Assembly (NCBI GenBank): GCA_017448245.1
Contig: JAFSLV010000016.1
Coordinates: forward strand, 1 to 57,354
DNA from: Lachnospiraceae bacterium
GTDB lineage: Bacteria > Bacillota > Clostridia > Lachnospirales > Lachnospiraceae
Length of the DNA stretch: 57,354 nt
Direction of reading: 5' to 3'
The translations under genes were made by a program, and so were the position numbers. Below the pieces are notes generated by a model. It had not been told where the DNA came from and did not search any database. It was given only the letters and a program-made list of their open reading frames with translations. Positions 30,187-40,327 of this stretch are shown one piece after another (positions within the stretch are counted from its first letter, which is position 1; the number at the start of each line of letters is the position of its first letter).

Positions 30187-31323
30187 TTACGGCTTCTTCA
30201 GCGTGCGGACGCTGATTCCGTTGACCTCCACATGATCGTCGATCTGAATCACCAGACACTGTTTGCCGTCGATGACGCGTGTCGTCACGAGATCGGCACG
30301 ATCCGGATTGACGATCACCTTTATGTCGGGGCCCTTCATCTCAAAGCGCTTTTCGGATGCGATGTTTTCTGCCAGCAGCGGATAATCCTCGCGGTGGAAC
30401 GATTCCTCGAAATGCTTGTCAAAGGAGCGGAGCCTGTGGCTGTCGATCCCGCTTTCGTTTAAGAGCTTTTTGAGGCCCTTTTTATCGATCGTGAGCGCGC
30501 CTTCCTCCTCCGGATGCTCTTCGATCATGCGGTGTAAGTTTTCGTGGAGATTCTGCATGGTTTCAAAATCCCCGTGATCCGCAAGCGTCTTTTGCAGCGT
30601 GTTGCGGAAGCCGTCGAGCTGTTCGGGTGCGGACAGCACCTCCTGTGCGCCGAATAACAGATCGATCAGAGCGGGCTGCATGTCATCGGCCCGCCTGGTA
30701 TAATAGAGCATCTCATGGATATCCGCCGTCCGGTCCGAAAAAGCCGGAAACAGAAATCCCTTCGACGGCATGTCCACGATCCAGTCACGGAAACGGTCGA
30801 CGATCAGGTTTTTGTGTTCGTCATATCCCAGGGCCGCCTTGGAGAGCACCACGGGACAGATCGCGCACAGAATATATTCATAGACATTTTCGGAGGCATC
30901 CGTGAGCAGCTGACGGTCCGACGTGACAGTCGGCACGTCATAGATAGCATGCACCAGAACGATGTAATAGTTTTCCCCGAAATCATACGCCTCGATCACC
31001 GCATCATAGAAGGTATCGAGCAGCACCTCGTCCGAAAGCGCGCTTTCCCTTAAGCGCATCAGCAGATCATGCGGCGATCCCTTCTTTTCCGACTCCGCGG
31101 AAAAAGCGAGCGATATCAGATTTTTGCCCGTGATTCCCGACAGCGTATGGCGGAATACATCCAGATACTTGTACATCTCCTCGTCCGGCACCATGCCGAA
31201 GGGCAGTGTACTCGTAAAGATCTTTTTCTTTTCATGATTGACATAACAGCCGCAGATCCGGTCAATGGTACACCGATCCGGTGTCAGCTGCTTTTTGATT
31301 TCTTTGATATCTGCTCTGATCAT
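30187..31323 (-). CDS. DUF4317 family protein
   Basis: The protein has 378 residues and no membrane helix. The start MIRADIKEIKKQLTPDRCTI, the RICGCYV motif and the LSGITGKNLIS segment are characteristic of DUF4317, a cytoplasmic family of unknown function common in Lachnospiraceae. The C-terminal part (about 290-370) includes IKVIVNPDRADLV and looks like a small alpha/beta domain. It lies between a CheC-like gene, three bases upstream, and the ABC exporter genes. No activity can be inferred from the visible residues; the order is compatible with a simple metabolic operon and need not mean common function. Confidence 0.85.
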   Translation of the reverse strand: MIRADIKEIKKQLTPDRCTIDRICGCYVNHEKKKIFTSTLPFGMVPDEEMYKYLDVFRHTLSGITGKNLISLAFSAESEKKGSPHDLLMRLRESALSDEVLLDTFYDAVIEAYDFGENYYIVLVHAIYDVPTVTSDRQLLTDASENVYEYILCAICPVVLSKAALGYDEHKNLIVDRFRDWIVDMPSKGFLFPAFSDRTADIHEMLYYTRRADDMQPALIDLLFGAQEVLSAPEQLDGFRNTLQKTLADHGDFETMQNLHENLHRMIEEHPEEEGALTIDKKGLKKLLNESGIDSHRLRSFDKHFEESFHREDYPLLAENIASEKRFEMKGPDIKVIVNPDRADLVTTRVIDGKQCLVIQIDDHVEVNGISVRTLKKP

Positions 31324-31326
31324 GAC

Positions 31327-32048
31327 TCACAACCCTGCGTGGGGATTGGTTTCCTTTTTGTCCAGACGCTTTTTGCGGAACAGCTTGCACATGTCGACCG
31401 CAAACTGGATCGGATACAGCTGGATCATCGTGGAATCGATGCGCTCGTCAATGACGAGATGAAAGGTGATGCGCACGAAATAATCCAGCGGCGAGTGGAA
31501 CATCCTGTCAAAGGTCTTGACGGAATCCACGTCAATCCTCGAAAGCGAAGGCGTCGAGATATCGACGGTCGTCGCAAGCATCGAGGACATGCTCGTCGCG
31601 CTCGTGCCCATCATCTGGTTCATCGCCTCGGACGCCGCGGACATATGCATCTCGTTGAGCTCCGCCCCCGACACGTCCTTGCCTTCTCCTCCCATCATCA
31701 TATCGGTGATGCAGAGCATGTCGGTGTCCTTTAAGACAAAGACGTTGGAGCCCGACAGTCCCTTGATATAATGAATCTGCACAAAGGTACAGATACCGTC
31801 ATATCCCTCGAGCGCATCGGAGCGGTGGATGACCTCCACGCACGGCGCCGTGATGTTGACCGGATGGTTGAGCATCATGGAAAGCGTCGTAGCGGAGTTA
31901 CCCATGCTGATATTGGCCACCTCGCCCAGCACGTCCGTCTGCAGCTTGGTCAGATGGTCATACAGGCGGATATAGCGGACCTGGCTCTTGCGCTTTGTAC
32001 TGCTTTTTTTCTTCGGTTTTTTCTCCGTGATTCCCGTAATCTCAGGCA

Positions 32049-32049
<1 letters not shown>
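31327..32049 (-). CDS. CheC/FliY-like CheY-P phosphatase domain protein
   Basis: The protein has 240 residues. Two copies of the CheC active-site helix are visible: DVLGEVANISMGNSA at about 39-53 and AASEAMNQMMGTSAT at about 138-152, each with the Glu-x-x-Asn pair that dephosphorylates CheY-P. The N-terminal 25 residues are Lys-rich. It resembles the N-terminal part of FliY but lacks the SpoA/FliN domain, so it is either a stand-alone phosphatase or a cyclic-di-nucleotide-pathway relative. The start overlaps the gdhA stop (TAATG). No other chemotaxis gene is in the window. Confidence 0.85.
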
Positions 32050-33395
<1,346 letters not shown>

Positions 33396-33414
33396 TCATC
33401 ACATCCGGACGTTT

Positions 33415-34635
33415 TTATTCTCCGATAAACTCGGTCATCACAAAGCCTTCGACCTGACCGTAGCGGATACGGCTCCAGCCGTTATCCAGCACCTCGAGCA
33501 CCTCCACCTCGTGTCCCTCGTCCGCAAAACCGACGATCTCGCTGTCCGTCGTCGAATCCTCTCGGATGTTGCAGGACGTATTCATCACATGGGTACCCGT
33601 GTCGATCGCGCTCGCCATCGACTCACGCGCTTCTGCCTCCGTGATCTCGTCAAAGTACTCCGTAAAAACATAGGCCTGTCCGCCGTTGTATTCGATACAG
33701 GACCATTCGCCGTCCTGTGACAGCACCCTGTACGCGGTACCGGTGACGGTCGTGCCGATAGCTTCCGACTCGGTCGAGGCCTCCGCACGGATATTGATCA
33801 CCTCGCGTGCGCGCAGATAGATGTCACCCTCCGGCTTTTCCTCTTCGGTACTGTTTTCTCCGGCCAGCGCATTCTGCTCCGCGGCCAGTGCCTCCGCAAC
33901 GGTATCGTTGACGCTCTTGTGGACGGCGCTGATCAGCTCGTCGAGCGTCACGTCCGCCAGCATCATCTCGTTGTATTCGGCATTGATCTTGTTGTTTAAG
34001 TCCACGACATCGTCGGACAACGAGCTCATCCGGATATAGCGGTTCGTCTCATCGTCGAGCTCGCCGTCGTAGATGTAATACGAGCCGTCTTCGCTCATCC
34101 GGATATAGAGCGATTCCATCGACGGCACCGTCTGCGGATGATCGTAAAACTTGTACTGCTCCACAATGTAGGCGATGTAGGAATTTTCGACAGGTCCCTG
34201 CTTTAAGTAGATCTCCTCCACGGTAAAGGACTCGACATACCGGGACAATTCCTGATGATAGAGCCTGCGGGACTGCGTCAGACCGTCAATGATCGACTCG
34301 AGCGTCTCGAGGTCGCCCGCCGCGCGGGCCGCATAATAGCGGTTGATCAGCTCGTTGATCGCGGGATCCTGACTGACCGTCATGGAGGTCTCCGAGATCT
34401 CCGTTCCCTGTGCGCCCTCTCCCTGTGCGGTCTGTTCCGGATCCGCCGGTCTGCTCAAAAGCAGTGCGACCGCGACTGTCAGCGCCACGCTCACGATCAG
34501 AACCACGGGCACCAGCACCTTGCGGTGCGCCATGATCGTCTCGAGAAATGCGTTGAAGGGCGACCCTTCCCGCGAGCGTTCGCGCATCACGTGATCCGCC
34601 GCCTTCTCCACATCGCTTTTTTTCTTTCTTGCCAT
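33415..34635 (-). CDS. membrane-anchored SH3-domain protein
   Basis: The protein has 406 residues. A cytoplasmic Lys/Arg-rich start is followed by one membrane helix (about 38-60, VLVPVVLIVSVALTVAVALL), a helical extracytoplasmic region (about 90-260), and two bacterial SH3 domains at about 275-335 and 345-406 (VINIRAEASTESEAIG and NIREDSTTDSEIVG). Such domains often bind peptidoglycan peptides, so a role at the cell wall is likely, as sensor or scaffold. The start at 34635 has AGGG upstream; the longer frame to 34695 reads into the tRNA region. It is the gene nearest to tRNA-Arg and shares direction with it. Confidence 0.85.
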   Translation of the reverse strand: MARKKKSDVEKAADHVMRERSREGSPFNAFLETIMAHRKVLVPVVLIVSVALTVAVALLLSRPADPEQTAQGEGAQGTEISETSMTVSQDPAINELINRYYAARAAGDLETLESIIDGLTQSRRLYHQELSRYVESFTVEEIYLKQGPVENSYIAYIVEQYKFYDHPQTVPSMESLYIRMSEDGSYYIYDGELDDETNRYIRMSSLSDDVVDLNNKINAEYNEMMLADVTLDELISAVHKSVNDTVAEALAAEQNALAGENSTEEEKPEGDIYLRAREVINIRAEASTESEAIGTTVTGTAYRVLSQDGEWSCIEYNGGQAYVFTEYFDEITEAEARESMASAIDTGTHVMNTSCNIREDSTTDSEIVGFADEGHEVEVLEVLDNGWSRIRYGQVEGFVMTEFIGE

Positions 34636-34668
34636 AAGCCCTGAAAAACCTTTCCTACACCAGATACG

Positions 34669-34740
34669 TACACCCGACAGGAATCGAACCTGCATTAAAG
34701 GCGTCGGAGGCCTTCGTTCTATCCATTAGACTACGGGTGC
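34669..34740 (-). tRNA. tRNA-Arg (anticodon CCG)
   Basis: Read on the minus strand, the 72-nt molecule starts GCACCCGTAGTCTAATGG and ends with the T arm GGTTCGATTCC and acceptor CGGGTGT plus discriminator A. The anticodon stem AAGGC/GCCTT encloses the loop CTCCGAC, giving anticodon CCG for codon CGG. The CCA end is not encoded. A good promoter lies 48 bp upstream. Confidence 0.93.
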
Positions 34741-34787
34741 ATGGACGCGCCTAAACGGGCGCGGCGTTGCGTAAAGCGCAACAATTC

Positions 34788-34817
34788 ATATTACCATAAA
34801 AGGAGGGTCTGTGTCCA
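34788..34817 (-). promoter_or_regulatory. promoter of tRNA-Arg
   Basis: On the minus strand TGGACA (34812-34817) and TAATAT (34788-34793) are separated by 18 bp. The start site would be near 34781; a small GTTGCG/CGCAAC hairpin (34766-34782) lies in the leader. Confidence 0.6.
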
Positions 34818-34856
34818 CTTTTTCACAACCGGCGCGAACGCGCGTTTGGTTTTGTG

Positions 34857-35621
34857 CTACCGGGGAACCCCGTAAGATACGCCGGCCTCTTTCAGCTCCT
34901 CTTCGGCCTGCTCCTGCGTGCGGTAGACAATGCCGTGCCAGCCGCGCGCTTTTGCCGCACGGACATTTTCTTCCATGTCATCGACAAAGATCACGCGCGA
35001 AGGGTCGAGGCCGTATTTTTTTTCGAGCAGCCCGTAGTACGCACTGTCGGGCTTGCATACATGCTCCGTATAAGACAAAAGTCCGCCGTCCACGATATCC
35101 AGAAATGCCATCGCCTCCCTGCAGTCCTCAAGCGCCATCTCGGAATAATTGGACAACAGCAGCACCCGGTATCCCGCCTTTTGCATTTCCCTGATCCACG
35201 GGATCGCCCTCTCCCTTTTTGTAATCAGACCCTTGAGCCTGCCGGGCGTACAAAAGACTTCGCGAATCTCTTTTTCGATCTCTTGATCCTGCGCGACAAA
35301 TCCGTCGATGATCTGCTCATAGGTGAGGTTGCCCAGGTCAAATTCCTTCCAGGCGTCGTTACGGACGGTGGCGTCGGCGATCCTCTCAAAGATCTCATCG
35401 GAAAAATGATGTCTGCCGATAAAATCGCGCCACGCAAAATTGACCAGCACGTCTCCGATATCGAGTACCACCGTATCGATGGCGCCCTCCGGCAGGATCC
35501 TGTTCTCTTCGCTGATTTCTTTCGCGCGCCGGAAAATGGTCCTTGCACTCCAGAGCATCAGCCACGCAAAGACCGGAATCAGGATAAAGCCGGCATACAT
35601 GTAATAGAGTCCCGTATTCAT
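34857..35621 (-). CDS. membrane-anchored HAD-superfamily phosphatase
   Basis: The protein has 254 residues. Residues 8-28 form a membrane helix, followed by an HAD hydrolase: motif I is VVLDIGDVLVNF with the nucleophile Asp (D-x-G form as in YihX-like HAD-IA enzymes), motif II is VLLLSNYSE, and motif III/IV is CKPDSAYYGLL and VIFVDDMEENVRAAKA. It would hydrolyse a phosphate from a small substrate. An N-terminal anchor is unusual for this family, which is normally soluble. It is the last gene of a long transcript and follows purA by three bases, so a role in nucleotide or sugar phosphate turnover is possible but unproved. Confidence 0.85.
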   Translation of the reverse strand: MNTGLYYMYAGFILIPVFAWLMLWSARTIFRRAKEISEENRILPEGAIDTVVLDIGDVLVNFAWRDFIGRHHFSDEIFERIADATVRNDAWKEFDLGNLTYEQIIDGFVAQDQEIEKEIREVFCTPGRLKGLITKRERAIPWIREMQKAGYRVLLLSNYSEMALEDCREAMAFLDIVDGGLLSYTEHVCKPDSAYYGLLEKKYGLDPSRVIFVDDMEENVRAAKARGWHGIVYRTQEQAEEELKEAGVSYGVPR

Positions 35622-35624
35622 CGC

Positions 35625-36905
35625 CTAATTCTTTCTGTAAATGATATCCGTATGGGAAGGGCCGTTGGAGATCATCGTCACCGGGAACCCGAGTCTCTCC
35701 TCGATGAACTCGATATAGCGCCTGCAATTGGCCGGAAGATGCTCGTACTCCCTGATGCCCCGGATGTCGCACTTCCATCCGGGCAGCACCTCCAGCACGG
35801 GCTTTGCCTTTTCCAGGAGCCTCGTCACCGGAAATTCCGTCGTCCTTTTTCCGTCGATCTCATAGGCCGTGCACACCGCGATCTCATCCAGATATCCGAG
35901 CGCGTCCACCACCGTAAAGGCGACCTCCGTCGCTCCCTGCAGTCGGCAGCCGTAACGCGAGGCCACCAGATCATACCAGCCGACCCTGCGGGGACGTCCC
36001 GTCGTCGCCCCGTACTCACCGCCGTCTCCGCCGTGTTCCCGCAGTTCCTCCGCTTCCTTGCCAAAGATCTCGGACACAAAGGCACCCGCGCCGACCGCGG
36101 AGCTGTAGGCCTTGGTGACCGCTATGATCCTGCGGATCTCATACGGCGCGATTCCCGCGCCGACCGCCGCATACGAGGCCAGGGTCGACGATGAGGTCAC
36201 CATCGGAAAGATGCCGTGATCGGGATCCTTCATGGTGCCGAGCTGCCCTTCCAGAAGGATCCGCTTTCCGTCCGCGACCGCCTGCCGCAAAAAGGCGGCG
36301 GTGTCCGTGACATACGGAGCGATCATCCGGCGGTAGTCCTTAAGGATCTGCAGCAGCGGTTCCTTTTGCAGTTCGGGCTTGTGATAGAGTGCGCGAAGCA
36401 GCGCGTTCTTTTGCGGAAGCACCAGGTCCAGACGCTCCGAGAGCCTCTCCTCATCAAACAGATCGGCAACCTGAAAGCCGGTCTTGGCATATTTGTCCGC
36501 ATAAAACGGCGCGATACCGGACTTTGTCGAACCAAAGCTCTTTCCGCCGAGCCGCTCCTCCTCGTAGGTATCAAAATTGATGTGGTAGGGCATGATAAAC
36601 TGGCAGCGGTCGCTGACCATGAGCTTCGGTGCGGGCACACCCTTGCTGGTAATCTCCTCGATCTCCTTCATCAGCACCGGAATATTGAGCGCCACGCCGT
36701 TTCCGATCACATTGACGACGTCCCTGTGCAGGGCGCCCGAAGGCAGCGTGTGCAGGGCAAATTTCCCGTAATCGTTGACGATGGTATGTCCCGCATTGGC
36801 ACCGCCCTGAAAGCGCACCACAATGTCCGCTTCCGCGGACAGCATATCCGTGATTTTTCCTTTTCCCTCGTCGCCCCAGTTGGCGCCGACAATCGCTGTG
36901 ACCAT
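35625..36905 (-). CDS. purA: adenylosuccinate synthetase
   Basis: The enzyme has 426 residues. The GTP loop WGDEGKGK is at residues 10-17, the IMP-binding FQGGANAGHTI follows, and the base-recognition and Arg loops include TTGRPRRVGWYD. It joins IMP and aspartate with GTP to form adenylosuccinate, the first committed step to AMP. It follows purB by 15 bp, and the two together make AMP from IMP. The length and motifs are normal. The genes share a transcript with proteins of unknown function upstream, an unusual context for purine genes, which in many Firmicutes are elsewhere. Confidence 0.96.
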   Translation of the reverse strand: MVTAIVGANWGDEGKGKITDMLSAEADIVVRFQGGANAGHTIVNDYGKFALHTLPSGALHRDVVNVIGNGVALNIPVLMKEIEEITSKGVPAPKLMVSDRCQFIMPYHINFDTYEEERLGGKSFGSTKSGIAPFYADKYAKTGFQVADLFDEERLSERLDLVLPQKNALLRALYHKPELQKEPLLQILKDYRRMIAPYVTDTAAFLRQAVADGKRILLEGQLGTMKDPDHGIFPMVTSSSTLASYAAVGAGIAPYEIRRIIAVTKAYSSAVGAGAFVSEIFGKEAEELREHGGDGGEYGATTGRPRRVGWYDLVASRYGCRLQGATEVAFTVVDALGYLDEIAVCTAYEIDGKRTTEFPVTRLLEKAKPVLEVLPGWKCDIRGIREYEHLPANCRRYIEFIEERLGFPVTMISNGPSHTDIIYRKN

Positions 36906-36920
36906 CTGCTCCTCCTCTTC

Positions 36921-38348
36921 CTAAACGGTGATCTCGTCCGCAGGCAGAATCTCGTCTTTGTATGCCTCTGTCAGGGGATATACCACATCCTCCAGAAAGC
37001 GTGTGGTCTGAAGGGCGCTCATCCCCGTGAAGCGTGCGGGATCGATGGCCTCCTTCAGATCCGTTTCCGACAGCGGAAAGGCATCATCCCGTGCAATCAG
37101 CTCCAGAAGATTGTTTTCGAGACCCTCCTCCTTGACGCGCTTTGCGGCCTGCATCGACAGCTGTCTGATCTTCTCATGCAGCTGCTGACGGTCGCCGCCG
37201 TTCCTGACGGCATCCATCAGGATATTTTCGGTTGCCATGAACGGCAGCTCCTCGCGCAGGTGCTTTTCGATCACCTTCGGATAGACGACAAGGCCGTCGG
37301 TGACGTTGACGCACAGATTGAGAATGCCGTCGGTGGCAAGAAATGCCTCCGGCACGCTGATGCGTTTGTTGGCGGAATCGTCCAGCGTCCGCTCAAACCA
37401 CTGTGCGGCGGCCGTAAGCGCCGGATTGAGCGCATCCGTAATCACGTAACGCGCCAGCGCACAGATCCTTTCGGCGCGCATGGGATTGCGCTTATAGGCC
37501 ATGGCGCTCGAACCGATCTGGTCCTTTTCAAAGGGCTCCTCGATCTCCTTTAAATGCTGTAAAAGACGCAGATCGGTCGCCATCTTGGTGGCGGACACGG
37601 CAATCCCCGACAGTACCTGCAGCACGCGCATATCCTGCTTGCGCTGGTATGTCTGCCCGGACACGGGGATGCATCCCTTCAATCCCATCTTTTTTGCAAT
37701 CATCGGATCGATCTGCGCGACCTTTCCGGTATCTCCTTCAAAGAGTTCAAGGAACGAGGCCTGCGTGCCGGTCGTTCCCTTCGATCCCAGCAGAAGGAGG
37801 CTGTCCCTGACATAATTGAGATCCTCCAAATCAGTGACAAAATCCTGGATCCAGAGCGTCGCGCGCTTGCCGACCGTCACGGTCTGCGCCGGCTGGAAAT
37901 GGGTAAAGCCGAGTGTCGGCAGATCCTTCCACCGGTCCGCAAAGGAGGACAGTGTGCGGATCAGCTGCACAAGCCTGCCCCGGACGAGTCCCAGTGCCTC
38001 ATGCATCAGGAGAATGTCGGTATTGTCGCCGACAAAGCAGCTGGTCGCCCCGAGATGAATGATGCCCTTTGCTTTTTCGCACTGCACGCCGTAGGCGTGG
38101 ACATGTGCCATGACATCGTGCCGCACCTTCTTTTCTCTTTCCCTTGCCACGTCGAGATTGAGATCGTCGGCATGCGCCTTCATCTCCGCGATCTGCTCAT
38201 CGGTAATCGGAAGCCCGAGCTCCTGCTCGACCTCCGCCAGCGCAATCCAGAGCTTCCTCCAGGTCCGGAACTTTTTTTCTTCGGAAAAGAGCTGCTGCAT
38301 CCGTGTGCCGGCATAACGACTTCCCAGCGGGGAAACATACTTGTCCAT
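36921..38348 (-). CDS. purB: adenylosuccinate lyase
   Basis: The enzyme has 475 residues of the fumarase/aspartase superfamily. The signature GSSAMAYKRNP is intact, and the catalytic regions GATSCFVGDNTD and TLGFTHFQPAQ are visible. It cleaves adenylosuccinate to AMP and fumarate, and the SAICAR step of purine synthesis. The start MDKYVSPLGSRYAG has normal spacing. It is three bases from the stop of the upstream coiled-coil membrane protein gene. Together with purA it forms the AMP branch of purine synthesis within a long operon. Confidence 0.96.
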   Translation of the reverse strand: MDKYVSPLGSRYAGTRMQQLFSEEKKFRTWRKLWIALAEVEQELGLPITDEQIAEMKAHADDLNLDVAREREKKVRHDVMAHVHAYGVQCEKAKGIIHLGATSCFVGDNTDILLMHEALGLVRGRLVQLIRTLSSFADRWKDLPTLGFTHFQPAQTVTVGKRATLWIQDFVTDLEDLNYVRDSLLLLGSKGTTGTQASFLELFEGDTGKVAQIDPMIAKKMGLKGCIPVSGQTYQRKQDMRVLQVLSGIAVSATKMATDLRLLQHLKEIEEPFEKDQIGSSAMAYKRNPMRAERICALARYVITDALNPALTAAAQWFERTLDDSANKRISVPEAFLATDGILNLCVNVTDGLVVYPKVIEKHLREELPFMATENILMDAVRNGGDRQQLHEKIRQLSMQAAKRVKEEGLENNLLELIARDDAFPLSETDLKEAIDPARFTGMSALQTTRFLEDVVYPLTEAYKDEILPADEITV

Positions 38349-38351
38349 ACG

Positions 38352-39473
38352 TCAGACCGTGATTCCTTTCTCTTTGATGAATGTATCCACCTGTGCGGAG
38401 ATCTCATCCGCATAGCGCGGATATTTCCTTGCCAGGCGCTTGATCTCGTCCTTGGCCTTGGCGATGACCTTGTCCTGGTTGTAATCCATGCGCGCACGCA
38501 GCTGCTTGCGTCTGGACAGCAGCTCGTGGCGGAATGCGTCCTCTTCCTTTTCGGAGAGAATCACATCCGGCATGTGCAGCCATTTGGAGGGATAACGGAT
38601 TCCCGCCGCCTTGAGCTGCCTGCCGAGATTGATGCGCGATTTTCTCAGCGACTGCTGCGACTCGGACAGTCGCTTTCTCTCCCGCCGCTCCTTTTCGTAC
38701 TGCGCCGCCATTTTTTTGAGCTCCGATGACTTGGTGACACCGTACTTGAGACAATAATAGTCCAGCAGATTGCGGTTGTTGACATATCTGATCTTAACGG
38801 TATTTTGTAATAATATCAAACGGTTTATCGAACTCTGCACGGTTTTGAGTTCCTTTGCCGCGTTGGAGTTGCGCAGATACAGCATGACAATGGCCACCGC
38901 CGCCAGCAACGTCGCCGCCATGTAGCCGTAGACCACGTTCAGGTGCATGACCCTCTGTAAGATAAAGAGTACCACGAGGATGGCGATCAGCGCGACCATA
39001 CACACGATCGAGATGTCATGCGTGCCGGCGAGCGTCTTTTCGAGCTCCTCTTCGCGGATATAAAACGCCTCGCGCTCGCTGTCGAGTTTTTTCAGATCGC
39101 CCTTGATCTTACGGTGATAGTCCTCGGTCTCCTGAAATTTTTTGACGGCCTCCTCGTATTCGTCCTCGAGACGTTCCATCTTGCTGTAGTTCTTTTCGCT
39201 CATCCGTCCCTTGCGGTTGAGCGCCTTGTCCTGTGTCCGTTCACAGTCATAGATGCGCTTGGCGGAATTGATGACCCTGGTATAGGTATCATCCGGCAGC
39301 TCGTTGATCGTGTCCATGTCGTGAATGAGGCCCGTGACCTCGGCGTATTCCGCCTTGAGATTCTCGATCTCCTTTGCCCCTTCGTACATGCGTAACAGAC
39401 AGCTGTCGATATATTCCCTCCGCTGTGTCTCGTCGCTGATATGCAGTTGTCCGACCGCCGATTGCTGCGCCAT
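38352..39473 (-). CDS. coiled-coil membrane protein of the DUF5717/DUF5716 cluster
   Basis: The protein has 373 residues. Residues 30-145 are strongly heptad-like coiled coil; two membrane helices follow (about 153-172 and 180-200, VYGYMAATLLAAVAIVMLYL), then another coiled coil (about 202-290) and a C-terminal charged helix pair. Both long coiled coils are predicted on the cytoplasmic side, like a scaffold held at the membrane by a hairpin. I do not recognise a named family. It sits directly after the TPR protein gene (8 bp) and before purB (3 bp). It probably anchors the complex encoded upstream. Confidence 0.8.
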   Translation of the reverse strand: MAQQSAVGQLHISDETQRREYIDSCLLRMYEGAKEIENLKAEYAEVTGLIHDMDTINELPDDTYTRVINSAKRIYDCERTQDKALNRKGRMSEKNYSKMERLEDEYEEAVKKFQETEDYHRKIKGDLKKLDSEREAFYIREEELEKTLAGTHDISIVCMVALIAILVVLFILQRVMHLNVVYGYMAATLLAAVAIVMLYLRNSNAAKELKTVQSSINRLILLQNTVKIRYVNNRNLLDYYCLKYGVTKSSELKKMAAQYEKERRERKRLSESQQSLRKSRINLGRQLKAAGIRYPSKWLHMPDVILSEKEEDAFRHELLSRRKQLRARMDYNQDKVIAKAKDEIKRLARKYPRYADEISAQVDTFIKEKGITV

Positions 39474-39481
39474 CCGTTTAC

Positions 39482-40327
39482 TTACCTTCTTGCCGCCACA
39501 TCACCGGCCCCGCGGTAGGCGTCCTTGAGTTCCGTGATCATCTGCTGTGCCATTTCATAATACTCGTTCATCCTGCCCTGGCTCTTGAGCTGCATCAGCG
39601 CCCTTACCTTTTCATAGCCCGCGCTCTTTCCGAAGCCTTCCTCCGCCTCGGAGATCAGGGCCTCGAGGCGCATGGACAGCTGGTAGGCCGCCTGGTCCTG
39701 CGCGATATAATCGAGATATTCCTTTTCCGACATCTTCATCCTGAGTGCCGCAAGATATTTGAGATAGGCATCCGGGTCGCCGGTCAGCTCATAGGCTTCG
39801 AGATACAGCATGGCGGCCTCCGAAAAAGAAAACATGCGCGCGTTCATCGCACCCTTCCCCTTGAGTACCCTGGCCTGCCGGTCCTTATCGTTTTCCCCCG
39901 TCATCCGGCGCAGTCCCTCATACACGTCGAGCGCCTGATGGAAATGCTCCGACTCGATCAGAAAATCCGCCCGGGCCAGATGCTTTTCATAGATGTCCAT
40001 CTCCGTATTGTCCTTGAGGACCCTCTTTGTCTCTTCGATTTCCTCCTTCGGATTGTAGCGGACATAATCCAGGATCATGACGGCAAATTCCGCCACCGGA
40101 CTCCCCGCCTCGAGTCTCCTGCGGACGGCAAGCGCAAGCTCCGGCAGCGCAAGCTCCTTTTCGATCCAGTCGGCAAGCGCGGGCGTAAAAGCGTCCGCTC
40201 CCAGCAGGTAGCGGTTACGCACGATATAAAAGCACATCTCCTCGATACTCGAGATCCTGACACCGAGGGCTTCCCATTCATAGGGATGCGCCGCACGCGC
40301 ACCCAGACATAACATCACGTTGGTCAT
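39482..40327 (-). CDS. helical-repeat (TPR-like) protein of the DUF5717/DUF5716 cluster
   Basis: The protein has 281 residues, is soluble and almost entirely helical. Pairs of antiparallel helices such as ARADFLIESEHFHQALDVYE and EAAMLYLEAYELTGD have the spacing of tetratricopeptide repeats in the middle third. No catalytic motif is present. It overlaps the DUF5716 gene by 4 bp and is followed 8 bp later by the coiled-coil membrane protein gene. TPR-like proteins usually hold together larger complexes, so it may bridge the actin/Hsp70-like ATPase and the membrane scaffold. The family is unnamed to me. Confidence 0.8.
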   Translation of the reverse strand: MTNVMLCLGARAAHPYEWEALGVRISSIEEMCFYIVRNRYLLGADAFTPALADWIEKELALPELALAVRRRLEAGSPVAEFAVMILDYVRYNPKEEIEETKRVLKDNTEMDIYEKHLARADFLIESEHFHQALDVYEGLRRMTGENDKDRQARVLKGKGAMNARMFSFSEAAMLYLEAYELTGDPDAYLKYLAALRMKMSEKEYLDYIAQDQAAYQLSMRLEALISEAEEGFGKSAGYEKVRALMQLKSQGRMNEYYEMAQQMITELKDAYRGAGDVAARR